Part shown: in pieces, positions 1-7,350 of the stretch
How the letters are laid out: each line of letters starts with the position of its first letter
Position numbering within the stretch: the stretch's first letter is position 1
Source: Pseudomonadota bacterium
GTDB taxonomy: Bacteria; Desulfobacterota; Desulfovibrionia; Desulfovibrionales; Desulfovibrionaceae
Direction of reading: 5' to 3'
Assembly (NCBI GenBank): GCA_023433925.1
Contig: JAEYTO010000104.1
Location: forward strand, 1 to 20,588
Length of the DNA stretch: 20,588 nt
Position numbers and translations under genes: made by a program
Notes under the pieces: generated by a model
Database searches by the model: none
What the model saw: the letters and a program-made list of their open reading frames with translations, nothing else
Told to the model about the DNA's origin: nothing

Positions 1-12
1 TTGCAGATGACT

Positions 13-45
13 GGGAAGGGCTTTGCCCTCCCCAGACCCCACCCA
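13..45. repeat. GC-rich hairpin repeat with GACCCCACCCA flank
   Basis: An inverted repeat pairs 13-21 with 25-33 around a TTT loop, with one A-C mismatch. Its right flank, AGACCCCACCCA, reappears in reverse complement at 4658-4670, where it again borders an AGGGC hairpin. That marks both as members of one dispersed family. It could also terminate a transcript entering from the left, but there is no strong T-run. Confidence 0.5.
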
Positions 46-155
46 CCAAGGCCCGCTCTTGATAAGGCGGCCCTTGGAACCCGTATTTCATGTGCAAATG
101 GCTCTAGGCGCTCGCTCCGGCGTTGGCGGCGCAAGTGAATCGCGCCGCCGCCTGC

Positions 156-201
156 GCTCTGCAAGGCATGCCGACGCATGGCTTGCAGAGCATTTTCAAA
201 A
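156..201 (+). repeat. Stem-loop repeat (family also at the right end of the window)
   Basis: Arms 156-171 and 176-191 form a 16-bp stem with a single G-G mismatch around the loop CGAC, followed by ATTTTCAAAAG. An almost identical element lies on the minus strand at 20530-20566, sharing the core GCATGGCTTGCAG, then GCATTTTCAAAA. The rest of 1-357 holds no convincing gene: short reading frames there lack ribosome binding sites and family resemblance. Confidence 0.6.
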
Positions 202-276
202 GCACACCGCTCCATCCCCCGATTCTCCCTTGGCCTCATCCGGCCAGGAAAAAACTACCAGTTCGCGCCTGGTCTT

Positions 277-291
277 TGGCGCTCCAAGTGC
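277..291 (+). promoter_or_regulatory. Possible sigma-54 promoter for fliK-flgD-flgE
   Basis: GG at 278-279 and GC at 290-291 are separated by exactly 10 bases, the -24/-12 spacing of sigma-54 promoters. The boxes, TTGGCGC and GTGCC, are only partial matches to TGGCAC and TTGCT. Hook genes are sigma-54 dependent in many polarly flagellated proteobacteria, so the location is sensible, but the match is weak. Confidence 0.3.
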
Positions 292-357
292 CTGAAATCA
301 GTGGCCGCCTGAAATTGGAATGGCCTTTGAATCATCCGGCCCCAAGGAGTGCCCACG

Positions 358-1950
358 ATGCAAATTCTTCCCTACAGCGAAAGCGGCGGCATGTCCGGAG
401 CCAGCGAGCGGGATTGGACCCTGAGCGCCGGCAGCGACGCCGCAGCGGCCTTCGCCGGGCTGCTCAGCCAGCACGCCTCGGCGCGGAGCACGCACCAGGG
501 CGCGCCGGTTTCGCCCATGACCAATCCGGCCAGGCTCGACGCCGAAACCCGTCCCGAGGACAAGGTCCGCTCCGGGGCTGATTCCCCCAATGGCCTGGCC
601 ATGGGCAACCGTGAGGTGACCAGGGAAGATTTTGCCGCCATGCGCCAGGAGCTGCGCTCCCAGGGCTATGCCGAGAAGGACCTGGATCGGTTGGAGCAGC
701 GCGTGTCCGAAGGCGTGACCTGGCGCGAGCTCCTGCGCGACCTCTCGGAGCTGGCCCGCCTCTCGCGGCTGGGCAACGCCCGCGAGATGAGCGTCGAGCG
801 CGCCATGCTCCTGCAATCGCTTTTCCAGAAGACCGGCTTCTCGTCCACCGAGGCCGAAAGCCTGGTCAAGAGCCTGGGCGCGGGCAACACCCGGCAGGTC
901 CTCGACGCCCTCAAGCGCCAGATCGGGAGCCTTCCCGCGGATACGACCCTGAGCCTGCGCCTGGCCGAACTCAAGGCCCTGGGCGAGTCCATCGATCTTT
1001 CGACCAAGGGCGGCGAGACCCTCAAGGGGCTCATCGGCCAGGCGGGCGTCGGCCCCAACGGCCGGATACTGATCACGCCCGAGGGGCTGCGCGGCATGCT
1101 CACGGTGCTGCACAACGAATCCTCGGACGGCGTCGGCTACATCCAGCGCATGGAAGCCATGCAGAAGCTCGTGGGCGACATCCTGCGCCAGGCCCAGGCC
1201 AAGGCCCAGGGCGAGTCCAATGCCGACCGCCTGGGCCAGGACGCCGGGGACAAGCTCCTCGCCGCGAGCAGGGACGGCATGAAGGCCAAGCACGTCCAAG
1301 GCTTGGGCGAGAAGGCCGAGAAGGTCGCGGACAAGAAGGACGAAGGCCTCGGCGACCTGGGCGGCAAGGCCCAGGACAAGTCCGGCCTGCCCAGGAGCCT
1401 GCTGGCGGCCGGCATGCCGGCCGAGCCCGCGGCCCAGGCCGTGCCGGATTTCCGGTCCGCTGCCGCCGGCAGGCAGGGCCCGGCGTCTGGCCAGATTTTC
1501 CAGCAGGTGCAGAGCGGCATCCTTCAGAATTTGAGCAACGGCGCGCAGCAGCTGACCATCGACCTCACGCCCGAGCACCTGGGCGCCGTGCAGGTCAGGT
1601 TGCATCTCCGCGAGGGCGAACTTAACGGCATGATCCGCGCCGAGTCGCCCGAGGCGGCCAAGGCCATCTCCGAGCAGCTCGCCCAGCTCAGGCAGGCCTT
1701 GGAGCAGCAGGGCCTCAAGGTGGCCAGCCTGGACGTGCAGACCGGCCCGAGCAGCCAGCAGCCGCAGGGCGACCTGTGGTCGGGCGCCGAGGGCCACAAC
1801 CTCATGCAGGAGCGCCAGGAGCGCGCGAGAATGCAACGGCTGTCGGCCCTGCGCGGTCAGGCAGGGGAGCGGAGCGTCGCGGCCGGCGATTCGGCGATGC
1901 CCAGGATGGGCGGCATCGTGACCAGCGAATCAGTGGATTATTTCGCCTAA
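358..1950 (+). CDS. fliK: Flagellar hook-length control protein FliK
   Basis: FliK is exported through the flagellar type III apparatus. It measures hook length and switches export specificity from rod/hook to filament substrates. The 530-residue protein has a long, low-complexity, Ala/Gly/Gln-rich N-terminal and central part, as expected for the ruler. The conserved C-terminal flagellar hook-length domain lies at about residues 395-465, with the typical run LTIDLTPEHLGAVQVRL followed by a helix of the SEQLAQLRQALEQQG type. I chose ATG 358 over the in-frame GTG 349 because AAGGAG at 344-349 sits 8 bases before the ATG and overlaps the GTG. It is first in an operon with flgD (30-base gap) and flgE. 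The N-terminal part is too divergent to identify on its own; the call rests on the C-terminus and the neighbours. Confidence 0.88.
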   Translation: MQILPYSESGGMSGASERDWTLSAGSDAAAAFAGLLSQHASARSTHQGAPVSPMTNPARLDAETRPEDKVRSGADSPNGLAMGNREVTREDFAAMRQELRSQGYAEKDLDRLEQRVSEGVTWRELLRDLSELARLSRLGNAREMSVERAMLLQSLFQKTGFSSTEAESLVKSLGAGNTRQVLDALKRQIGSLPADTTLSLRLAELKALGESIDLSTKGGETLKGLIGQAGVGPNGRILITPEGLRGMLTVLHNESSDGVGYIQRMEAMQKLVGDILRQAQAKAQGESNADRLGQDAGDKLLAASRDGMKAKHVQGLGEKAEKVADKKDEGLGDLGGKAQDKSGLPRSLLAAGMPAEPAAQAVPDFRSAAAGRQGPASGQIFQQVQSGILQNLSNGAQQLTIDLTPEHLGAVQVRLHLREGELNGMIRAESPEAAKAISEQLAQLRQALEQQGLKVASLDVQTGPSSQQPQGDLWSGAEGHNLMQERQERARMQRLSALRGQAGERSVAAGDSAMPRMGGIVTSESVDYFA

Positions 1951-1980
1951 ACCGGCGTGTGAACCAAGGAGCGGTTTGCC

Positions 1981-2709
1981 ATGACCATGCTGAGCAATGT
2001 AACGGGCGCATCCTCGGCCTATGATCGGTATGCGACGAAAGAGAGGACGCAAACGAAGGAGCTGGACCGGCAGGCTTTCCTTAACCTGCTCATGGCCCAG
2101 CTCCAGCATCAGGATCCGCTCAATCCCATGGAGGACAAGGAATTCACGGCGCAGCTCGCCCAGTTCTCCAGCCTCGAGCAGCTCAACAACATCAACGACG
2201 GCATCAAGAGCCTCAACGAGGGCAGCAGCCGTCAGGACATGCTCGGCGCGGTCAGCTTCATCGGCAAGGACATCCGTGCCTACGGACAGTCGGTAAGCAA
2301 GGAGACAGACTCCGAGACGAAGGCGGAGGCCATCAGCAAGATATACTACGAGCTCGAAGAGCCGGTCGCCGACATGTACGTCAACATCTACGACTCCTAC
2401 GGCGCGCTCGTGCACACCGAGAAGGTCGGCGCCCGTCAGGCCGGCAGCTACGAGTTCAAGTGGGACGGCAAGGACTCGAACGGCAACAAGCTCGCGGATG
2501 GCGTCTACGGCGTGGGCATCGCGGCTGAGAGCGCCGAAGGCAAGCCGGTCATGGTCTACACCGAGGTCAGCGGCACGGTCAGCGGCGTGAGCAGCGAGAG
2601 CGGCATTCCCATGCTGCGCCTCACCGACGGCCGCAACGTGAGCTTCTTCAACATCAAGGAAATCGTCGGCGACGGCTCCAAGAAAACGGACACCAGCGCG
2701 GCCGGCTAG
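1981..2709 (+). CDS. flgD: Flagellar hook assembly (hook-capping) protein FlgD
   Basis: FlgD forms the temporary cap at the tip of the growing hook and helps FlgE subunits fold into place. The 242-residue protein has the FlgD N-terminal export and capping segment at about residues 28-75 (LDRQAFLNLLMAQLQHQDP, then NPMEDKEFTAQLAQFSSLEQ). A C-terminal Ig-like/Tudor-like hybrid module contains the expected YDSYGALVHTE and FKWDGKDSNGNKLADGVY stretches. The ATG at 1981 is preceded by AAGGAG at 1966-1971. It lies between fliK and flgE, the usual order of this late-hook cluster. Length and motifs are ordinary for the family. Confidence 0.95.
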   Translation: MTMLSNVTGASSAYDRYATKERTQTKELDRQAFLNLLMAQLQHQDPLNPMEDKEFTAQLAQFSSLEQLNNINDGIKSLNEGSSRQDMLGAVSFIGKDIRAYGQSVSKETDSETKAEAISKIYYELEEPVADMYVNIYDSYGALVHTEKVGARQAGSYEFKWDGKDSNGNKLADGVYGVGIAAESAEGKPVMVYTEVSGTVSGVSSESGIPMLRLTDGRNVSFFNIKEIVGDGSKKTDTSAAG

Positions 2710-2738
2710 GCCACGACATATTTCCAAAGGAGGACTGT

Positions 2739-4496
2739 ATGGGCTTGGCAGCATCGATGTTTTCCGGCGTCACGGGCCTCAAGGCCCATGGCGACAAGAT
2801 GGGCGTCATCGGCAACAACATCGCCAACGTGAACACCCTGGGCTTCAAGGGCGCTCGGATGTTCTTCGAGGACGTCATCAGCCAGGACGTCCCCACGGCC
2901 GCCGGCATCGGCCAGGTCGGCCGCGGCGTGGGCGTGGGCGCCATCTACGCCGACTTCAGCCAGGGCGGATTCGAGACCACGGGCGAGGCCACGGACCTGG
3001 CTATCGGCGGCCAGGGCTTCTTCACGGTCAAGAAGAAGAACGAGGACCAGCAGTACTACACCCGCGCCGGCAACTTCCGCTTCGACCAGGATGGCTTCCT
3101 GACCGATCCCAACGGACTTGTGCTCCAAGGTTGGAAGGTCGAGCGGTCCAACCCCTCGGCGGCTGTGTCCGGAGCGGTGACCAACTCCTCGCGCGTGCGC
3201 ATCGTGGGCACGCCCACGGATGTCCGACTGAACAACTTCCAGTCCCCGCCCCAGGAGACGACCAACGTGACGGTCGTGGCCAACCTGGACTCGGGCGAGC
3301 CCAGCCGCGCCAACAGCGGGACCAACCCGCTGGCGGCCATGTTCGAACTGTGGGACGCCACGCAGACCACGCCGATCACCGAGGCCCAGTACAGCTACCA
3401 GTCGACCATCAAGGTCTTCGACGAGAACGGCAAGGCCCACGACCTGACCGTCTACTTCGACCAAGTGGACGTGGAGGACTCGGGCGGCAAGAAGGTCTGG
3501 GAGTACATGGTTACGGTGCCCCCGGCCGAGGATGGGCGCAGTTTCGTCGACGGGCTCGGCAACACCGTGCAGTTGAAGGATACCCAGATCGGCGGCGTGC
3601 TCATGACGGGCACCATGACCTTCAGCGCGGCCGGCCAGATGGAGAACCTGACCGCCTACACGCTCAAGGACCCGAACGCGCTGACCGTGGACACTGACGC
3701 CGACGGTGTGCCGGACGCCTCCGCGCCCTGGGTGGGAGACGACCCCACCGACATGCAGAACTGGACTCTGGCCGATTTCTCCCAGAACGGCTATCCGGTC
3801 ATAGCGGCCAACTTCCTGGGCAAGCCGGGGCTGAGCTTCACTAACTCCCCGCCGCCCGCGGGCACGACCAAAGGACCTTCGCTCCTCGAGATCAACCTGG
3901 GCATGAAGAACGGCGACCTGACCGCCGACCCGCTGGGAGGCTATCCGGGCTGGGGACCGGCCGCAACGGCCACGTCCCTCGCCGGCCTCGCCGATCCGGA
4001 CCCTTTGAATCCGCTCACCGGGGCCGAAATCTTCCCGCTCATGCCCGGCATGTCCACGGCCCAATTGCTGGCCAGCGCCACCACGTCCTATGACGACGGC
4101 TCGGCCACGCTCTTCCAGAGCCAGGACGGCTACGCCGCGGGCATCCTCCTCGGTGTGTCCGTGGACCGCGACGGCATCCTGAGCGGCCGCTACTCCAACG
4201 GCCAGATTCTGGAACTATATGCGATCACGCTGGCCGACTTCAACAACCGCTGGGGCCTGCGGCGCGAGGGCAGCAACCTGTTCTCCGAAACCCGCGACTC
4301 GGGCGCGGCCATCACCAACCAGGCCAACCACGGCGGCAAGGGCTCCGTGGCCTCGAACTCCATCGAGCTGTCCAACGTGGACCTGGCCGACGAGTTCGTG
4401 CAGATGATCACCACCCAGCGCGGCTTCCAGGCCAACGGCAAGATCATCACCACCACCGACACCCTGCTGGGCGAGGTCATCAACCTCAAGCGTTAA
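2739..4496 (+). CDS. flgE: Flagellar hook protein FlgE
   Basis: FlgE is the structural subunit of the hook, the universal joint between rod and filament. The 585-residue protein starts with the axial-protein N-terminus (MFSGVTGLKAHGDKMGVIGN, then NIANVNTLGFKG). It ends with the matching C-terminal coiled-coil segment (SNVDLADEFVQMITTQRGFQ, then ANGKIITTTDTLLGEVINLK). Both are needed for export and polymerisation. The middle contains hook D2-type domains plus a long insertion, so it is longer than the roughly 400-residue enteric FlgE; long hook proteins are common in this lineage. A strong AAAGGAGG at 2726-2733 precedes the ATG by 5 bases. It is last in the operon and is followed by an intrinsic terminator. 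Confidence 0.95.
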   Translation: MGLAASMFSGVTGLKAHGDKMGVIGNNIANVNTLGFKGARMFFEDVISQDVPTAAGIGQVGRGVGVGAIYADFSQGGFETTGEATDLAIGGQGFFTVKKKNEDQQYYTRAGNFRFDQDGFLTDPNGLVLQGWKVERSNPSAAVSGAVTNSSRVRIVGTPTDVRLNNFQSPPQETTNVTVVANLDSGEPSRANSGTNPLAAMFELWDATQTTPITEAQYSYQSTIKVFDENGKAHDLTVYFDQVDVEDSGGKKVWEYMVTVPPAEDGRSFVDGLGNTVQLKDTQIGGVLMTGTMTFSAAGQMENLTAYTLKDPNALTVDTDADGVPDASAPWVGDDPTDMQNWTLADFSQNGYPVIAANFLGKPGLSFTNSPPPAGTTKGPSLLEINLGMKNGDLTADPLGGYPGWGPAATATSLAGLADPDPLNPLTGAEIFPLMPGMSTAQLLASATTSYDDGSATLFQSQDGYAAGILLGVSVDRDGILSGRYSNGQILELYAITLADFNNRWGLRREGSNLFSETRDSGAAITNQANHGGKGSVASNSIELSNVDLADEFVQMITTQRGFQANGKIITTTDTLLGEVINLKR

Positions 4497-4527
4497 TCAG
4501 CCTCATACAGGCTTTCCTCCCAACACA

Positions 4528-4567
4528 AAGGCCGCGCCTGTCCGAACGGGCGCGGCCTTCCGCTTTT
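4528..4567 (+). terminator. Intrinsic terminator of the hook operon
   Basis: An 11-bp perfect stem (AAGGCCGCGCC at 4528-4538 with GGCGCGGCCTT at 4549-4559) encloses a 10-base loop and is followed by CCGCTTTTT. It lies 31 bases after the flgE stop codon. Confidence 0.85.
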
Positions 4568-4657
4568 TCACGCCGCGAACGCACCACGTCCGCCTGCCTG
4601 CGGATTGCCTGGTCATTCCAGCCCGCCCCGTGACACGAAAAATGAAAAATTCTTTGA

Positions 4658-4712
4658 GTGGGTGGGGTCCGGGGAAGGGCGAATTTTCTTTCAAGAAAGT
4701 TCGCCCTTCCCC
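4658..4712 (-). terminator. Long hairpin after kup, also a repeat-family member
   Basis: Arms 4671-4688 and 4695-4712 form an 18-bp stem (one G-T wobble) around the loop TTTCAA, 10 bases past the kup stop codon. The left flank GGGTGGGGTC is the reverse complement of the flank at 34-45, so this terminator is built from a dispersed repeat. No strong T-run follows on the minus strand, so efficiency is uncertain. Confidence 0.6.
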
Positions 4713-4721
4713 CGGTTCCTC

Positions 4722-6665
4722 CTACAACTGCACCTGGATGCCAAGCTCCACCACGCGGTCGGGAGGGATGCCGAAGTAGGAGGTCGTGTTCCAGGCGTTG
4801 CGCGACATGAACACGAAAAGGGCCTTGCGCCACGCGGCCATGGGCGCGTTTCCGGAGAGCAGCAGTGTCTCCCTGTTCAGGAAGAACGAGGTCGAGTGAA
4901 TGTCCATGTCCAGGCCATGCCCCGTGGCCAGGGTCATGATCTCGGGCACGCTGGGCCGTTCCATGAAGCCGTATCTGGCGATGATCTGATGGAAGCCCTG
5001 GCCCAGGGACGTCAGGGCGAGCCGCTCCTCGGGCGGCACGTGCGGCGTGTCGGCGGACAGGATGGACAGGAAGATGATGCGCTCGTGGAGCACGCCATTG
5101 TGCTTGAAATAGTGGAGGAGCGACACGGGCACGCCCCGGGGCGAGATGGACATGAACACGGCCGTGCCGGGAGTGCGGTATGGCTTGTAGCCGGCGATGT
5201 CCCTGAGAAAGACGTCCATGGGCACATGGGCCTCGCTGAAGCGCTTGGCGAGCATGGCCCGGCCGTCGCGCCAGGTGGCCATGGCCGTGAAGACCAGCGC
5301 GGCCAGCGTCAGGGTGAACCAGCCGCCGTCCATGATCTTGAGCAGGTTCGCGCCGAGGAAGGCCAGGTCGAAGGTCAGGAACAGGGCGAGCAGGGATACG
5401 CTCCTCCATAGAGGCCACTGCTGGTCCCTGCGGGTCAAGAGGTAGAAGAGGATCGAGGTGGTGGTCATGGTCGCCGTGACGGCGATGCCATAGGCGGCGG
5501 CTAGGCGGCTCGATTCCCTGAAGGCGAGCACGAGGCCGATGCAGGCGACCATGAGCGCCCAGTTCACGTTGGGCAGGTATATCTGACCCTTGGTGTGGGC
5601 CGAGGTGTGCACGACGTGCATGCGCGGGCTGAAGCCGAGCTGGATGGCCTGCTGCGTGAGCGAATACACGCCGGAGATCATGGCTTGCGAGGCGATGATA
5701 GCGGCTCCGGTGGCCAGGCCGACCATGGGGTAGAGCAGCGCGGGCGGCACAAGGCCGTAGAAAGGGTTGGAGGCCAGCTCGGGATGGGCGAGGAGCAGCG
5801 CGCCTTGTCCGAAGTAGTTCAGGAGCAGCGCGGGCAGCACGATGGCGTACCAGGACAGGCGGATGGGCAGGCGGCCGAAGTGGCCCATGTCCGCGTAAAG
5901 CGCCTCGCAGCCCGTGATGCACAGGACCACGGAGCCGAGCGCCACGATGCCGTGGAAGTGGTTGAGGACGAAGAACCTGTAGGCCTGGACGGGGTTGAGC
6001 GCGGCGAGGACATGAGGCTGCTGGATGATCTCGCGCAGGCCGAGCGCGGCGAGCACGACGAACCAAAGGATCATGACCGGGCCGAACACCCTGCCGATGG
6101 CGGCGGTGCCATGCTTCTGGAAGAAGAAGAGTCCCAGGAGCACGGCGCAGGTCAGCGGCACGACGAAATCGGCCGCGGTGGTCGTGGCCACGTTGAGGCC
6201 CTCCATGGCCGAGAGCACCGAGATGGCCGGCGTGATGACGCCGTCGCCATAAAGGAGCGCCGCGCCGAAGACGGCCATGAGCGCGACAAACGGCAGCCGC
6301 CCCCGGCGGTTGTGGGGCCTTCCGAGCAGGGCGAGCAAGGCGAAGATGCCACCCTCGCCGTTGTTGTCCGCGCGCAGGATGAATGCCACGTACTTGATGC
6401 TCACGATCACCATGAGCGACCAGAACACCAGGGACAGCACGCCGAAGATGTTGGTCTGCGAGACAGGCACGGCGTGCAGGCCGTGGAAGCACTCCTTGAT
6501 GGCGTAGAGTGGGCTGGTGCCGATGTCGCCGTAGACGATGCCCAGCGCCGCAAGGGCCAGGGCAGCGGTGTGTTGGGCGTCTTGCGGCTTGGAAGGCCGC
6601 GAGGGGCCGGACGAAATTGCCGTCTTGCCCTCGTGCGTGTCGGAAAGCGCGCTCGGTGAAGGCAT
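4722..6665 (-). CDS. kup: KUP/HAK/KT family potassium uptake transporter
   Basis: Kup imports potassium across the inner membrane, driven by the proton gradient. The 647-residue protein (E. coli Kup has 622) has the diagnostic GDIGTSPLYAIKECFHG segment near residue 50, then SIKYVAFILRADNNGEGGIF, about 12 hydrophobic segments up to roughly residue 440, and a cytosolic C-terminal part. I start at ATG 6665, not the in-frame TTG at 6671: the Shine-Dalgarno GGAGG (6679-6675) is 9 bases before the ATG but only 3 before the TTG. The gene stands alone, convergent to the hook operon. Its leader carries a c-di-AMP riboswitch, so potassium import is probably turned down when c-di-AMP rises. A longer open frame on the same strand (6492-4486) is a GC-rich shadow without transporter features. 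Confidence 0.95.
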   Translation of the reverse strand: MPSPSALSDTHEGKTAISSGPSRPSKPQDAQHTAALALAALGIVYGDIGTSPLYAIKECFHGLHAVPVSQTNIFGVLSLVFWSLMVIVSIKYVAFILRADNNGEGGIFALLALLGRPHNRRGRLPFVALMAVFGAALLYGDGVITPAISVLSAMEGLNVATTTAADFVVPLTCAVLLGLFFFQKHGTAAIGRVFGPVMILWFVVLAALGLREIIQQPHVLAALNPVQAYRFFVLNHFHGIVALGSVVLCITGCEALYADMGHFGRLPIRLSWYAIVLPALLLNYFGQGALLLAHPELASNPFYGLVPPALLYPMVGLATGAAIIASQAMISGVYSLTQQAIQLGFSPRMHVVHTSAHTKGQIYLPNVNWALMVACIGLVLAFRESSRLAAAYGIAVTATMTTTSILFYLLTRRDQQWPLWRSVSLLALFLTFDLAFLGANLLKIMDGGWFTLTLAALVFTAMATWRDGRAMLAKRFSEAHVPMDVFLRDIAGYKPYRTPGTAVFMSISPRGVPVSLLHYFKHNGVLHERIIFLSILSADTPHVPPEERLALTSLGQGFHQIIARYGFMERPSVPEIMTLATGHGLDMDIHSTSFFLNRETLLLSGNAPMAAWRKALFVFMSRNAWNTTSYFGIPPDRVVELGIQVQL

Positions 6666-6672
6666 ATTCAAG

Positions 6673-6714
6673 GACCTCCAGGAATCCGGGACTCCTCCCG
6701 GTTGCCCGGAGGTC
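6673..6714 (-). promoter_or_regulatory. Expression platform masking the kup Shine-Dalgarno
   Basis: Directly after the aptamer, GACCTCC (6714-6708) is the exact complement of GGAGGTC (6679-6673), which contains the kup Shine-Dalgarno. Between them CCGGGA (6701-6696) and TCCCGG (6691-6686) can form a hairpin with a GGAG loop. A competing fold pairs CCTCCGG with CCGG(G)AGG around a GCAA tetraloop; it would consume the masking strand and free the Shine-Dalgarno. This points to translational control. Which fold the ligand favours is inferred. Confidence 0.7.
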
Positions 6715-6833
6715 TCCCTTCGACGCCTACGAGGTTAGCTGTCGGGCTCGGGCCGAAGAGCATGCCCTACGCCGTGCCGGCGATACGCCCCGAATGAGTG
6801 GGTCCCCCGTTCCCGTGCCGCGGGATTCGGCAA
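6714..6833 (-). promoter_or_regulatory. c-di-AMP riboswitch (ydaO/yuaA class) upstream of kup
   Basis: Read on the minus strand, the leader has the conserved blocks of the ydaO aptamer in order. These are TTGCCGAATCCC (6833-6822), CGGGGGACCCAC (6809-6798), TAGGGC with a GCTCTTCGGCCCGA arm, then GACAGCTAACCTCG (6743-6730) and TAGGCGTCGAAGGGAG (6729-6714). The CGACAGCTAACC block is the signature of the class. GCC/GGC pairing between the two ends gives the closing P1 helix, and GAAGGGAG can pair with CTCTTC as in solved structures. The class binds c-di-AMP and commonly controls potassium transporters and cell-wall enzymes, which fits kup. Confidence 0.93.
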
Positions 6834-6839
6834 GACCGA

Positions 6840-6868
6840 ACTGTATTCAGGGCGGCGCAGGCCGTCAA
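6840..6868 (-). promoter_or_regulatory. Sigma-70-type promoter of the kup leader
   Basis: TTGACG (6868-6863) and TACAGT (6845-6840) are separated by 17 bases. The predicted start of transcription, about 6-7 bases further on, falls at the first bases of the riboswitch aptamer. That supports both calls. Confidence 0.7.
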
Positions 6869-7257
6869 CTCGTGACCGCCTGTCGTTTGCCGACAAGCGG
6901 CATCGGCATGCGCGGCTCGGGGCTCCGCGCTGACGGCCGGACCCGCGAGGCGGGCCTTCCCGGGCCAGCGGCACGGCTGCCTTGGCTCATCCGGCATCAT
7001 TGGCCGTCGTGCGGTCTTGCTTGCGACGGACCTTCAGAACCCTGTCCTCCCTGCTCGACATGAGAGCAGCATGCCCCGCAGCCACCCTGGAGCGTGAATG
7101 GCCTGCGCGCGGCGCGTGATGAAGGCGTAATCGCGGCGGTAGTTTTGGCCGCTCCGGGCGCCGGGCCGGAAAGAATGACCGCGCCCAGGGCCTCGCATGG
7201 AGGGAAAAGTCTACCGGGCATGACTACAAGTATTTGAGATTACATAATAAATATGCC
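6869..7257. other. Gene-free stretch between kup and flagellin
   Basis: No reading frame here has a ribosome binding site or a recognisable product; the small open frames on both strands are products of GC-rich composition. The right end (7220-7255) turns sharply AT-rich, with ATTACATAATAAATATG just before the sigma-54 promoter. This would suit DNA bending, for example by IHF, between an upstream activator site and the promoter. I could not identify the activator sites. Confidence 0.5.
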
Positions 7258-7273
7258 TGGCACCCGGATTGCT
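7258..7273 (+). promoter_or_regulatory. Sigma-54 promoter of the flagellin gene
   Basis: TGGCAC (7258-7263) and TTGCT (7269-7273) match the sigma-54 -24 and -12 elements. GG at 7259-7260 and GC at 7271-7272 are exactly 10 bases apart. Transcription would start near 7284, leaving a leader of about 67 bases. Control by a flagellar bacterial enhancer-binding protein is expected. Confidence 0.88.
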
Positions 7274-7313
7274 CATCATCCGGCAAACATGGATTGCTCC
7301 CCGTAGGGCAAAT

Positions 7314-7340
7314 ACAAGGAAGGCTCCGCCAGAACAAGGA
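7314..7340 (+). promoter_or_regulatory. Two CsrA-like sites in the flagellin leader
   Basis: ACAAGGA occurs twice, at 7314-7320 (context TACAAGGAAGG) and 7334-7340. The second overlaps the Shine-Dalgarno AAGGAGG at 7336-7342. Both resemble the CsrA consensus ACARGGAUG, and the GGA cores are 20 bases apart, a distance one CsrA dimer can bridge. CsrA with FliW controls flagellin translation in several bacteria; its action here is inferred. Confidence 0.55.
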
Positions 7341-7350
7341 GGTTTCGAGC

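Noticed and set aside
298..1836. A 512-codon minus-strand frame opposite fliK
   Set aside because: It is antisense to fliK, which has the hook-length domain and operon context. The minus frame is an Ala/Gly/Leu shadow.
4486..6492. A 668-codon open frame on the minus strand overlapping kup
   Set aside because: It is Arg/Pro/His-rich in the manner of a GC-rich shadow frame. The kup frame on the same strand has all KUP motifs, a Shine-Dalgarno and a riboswitch leader.
6509..7063. A 184-codon plus-strand frame across the kup leader
   Set aside because: It runs antisense through the riboswitch and kup promoter, has no ribosome binding site, and is rich in Arg, Pro and Cys.
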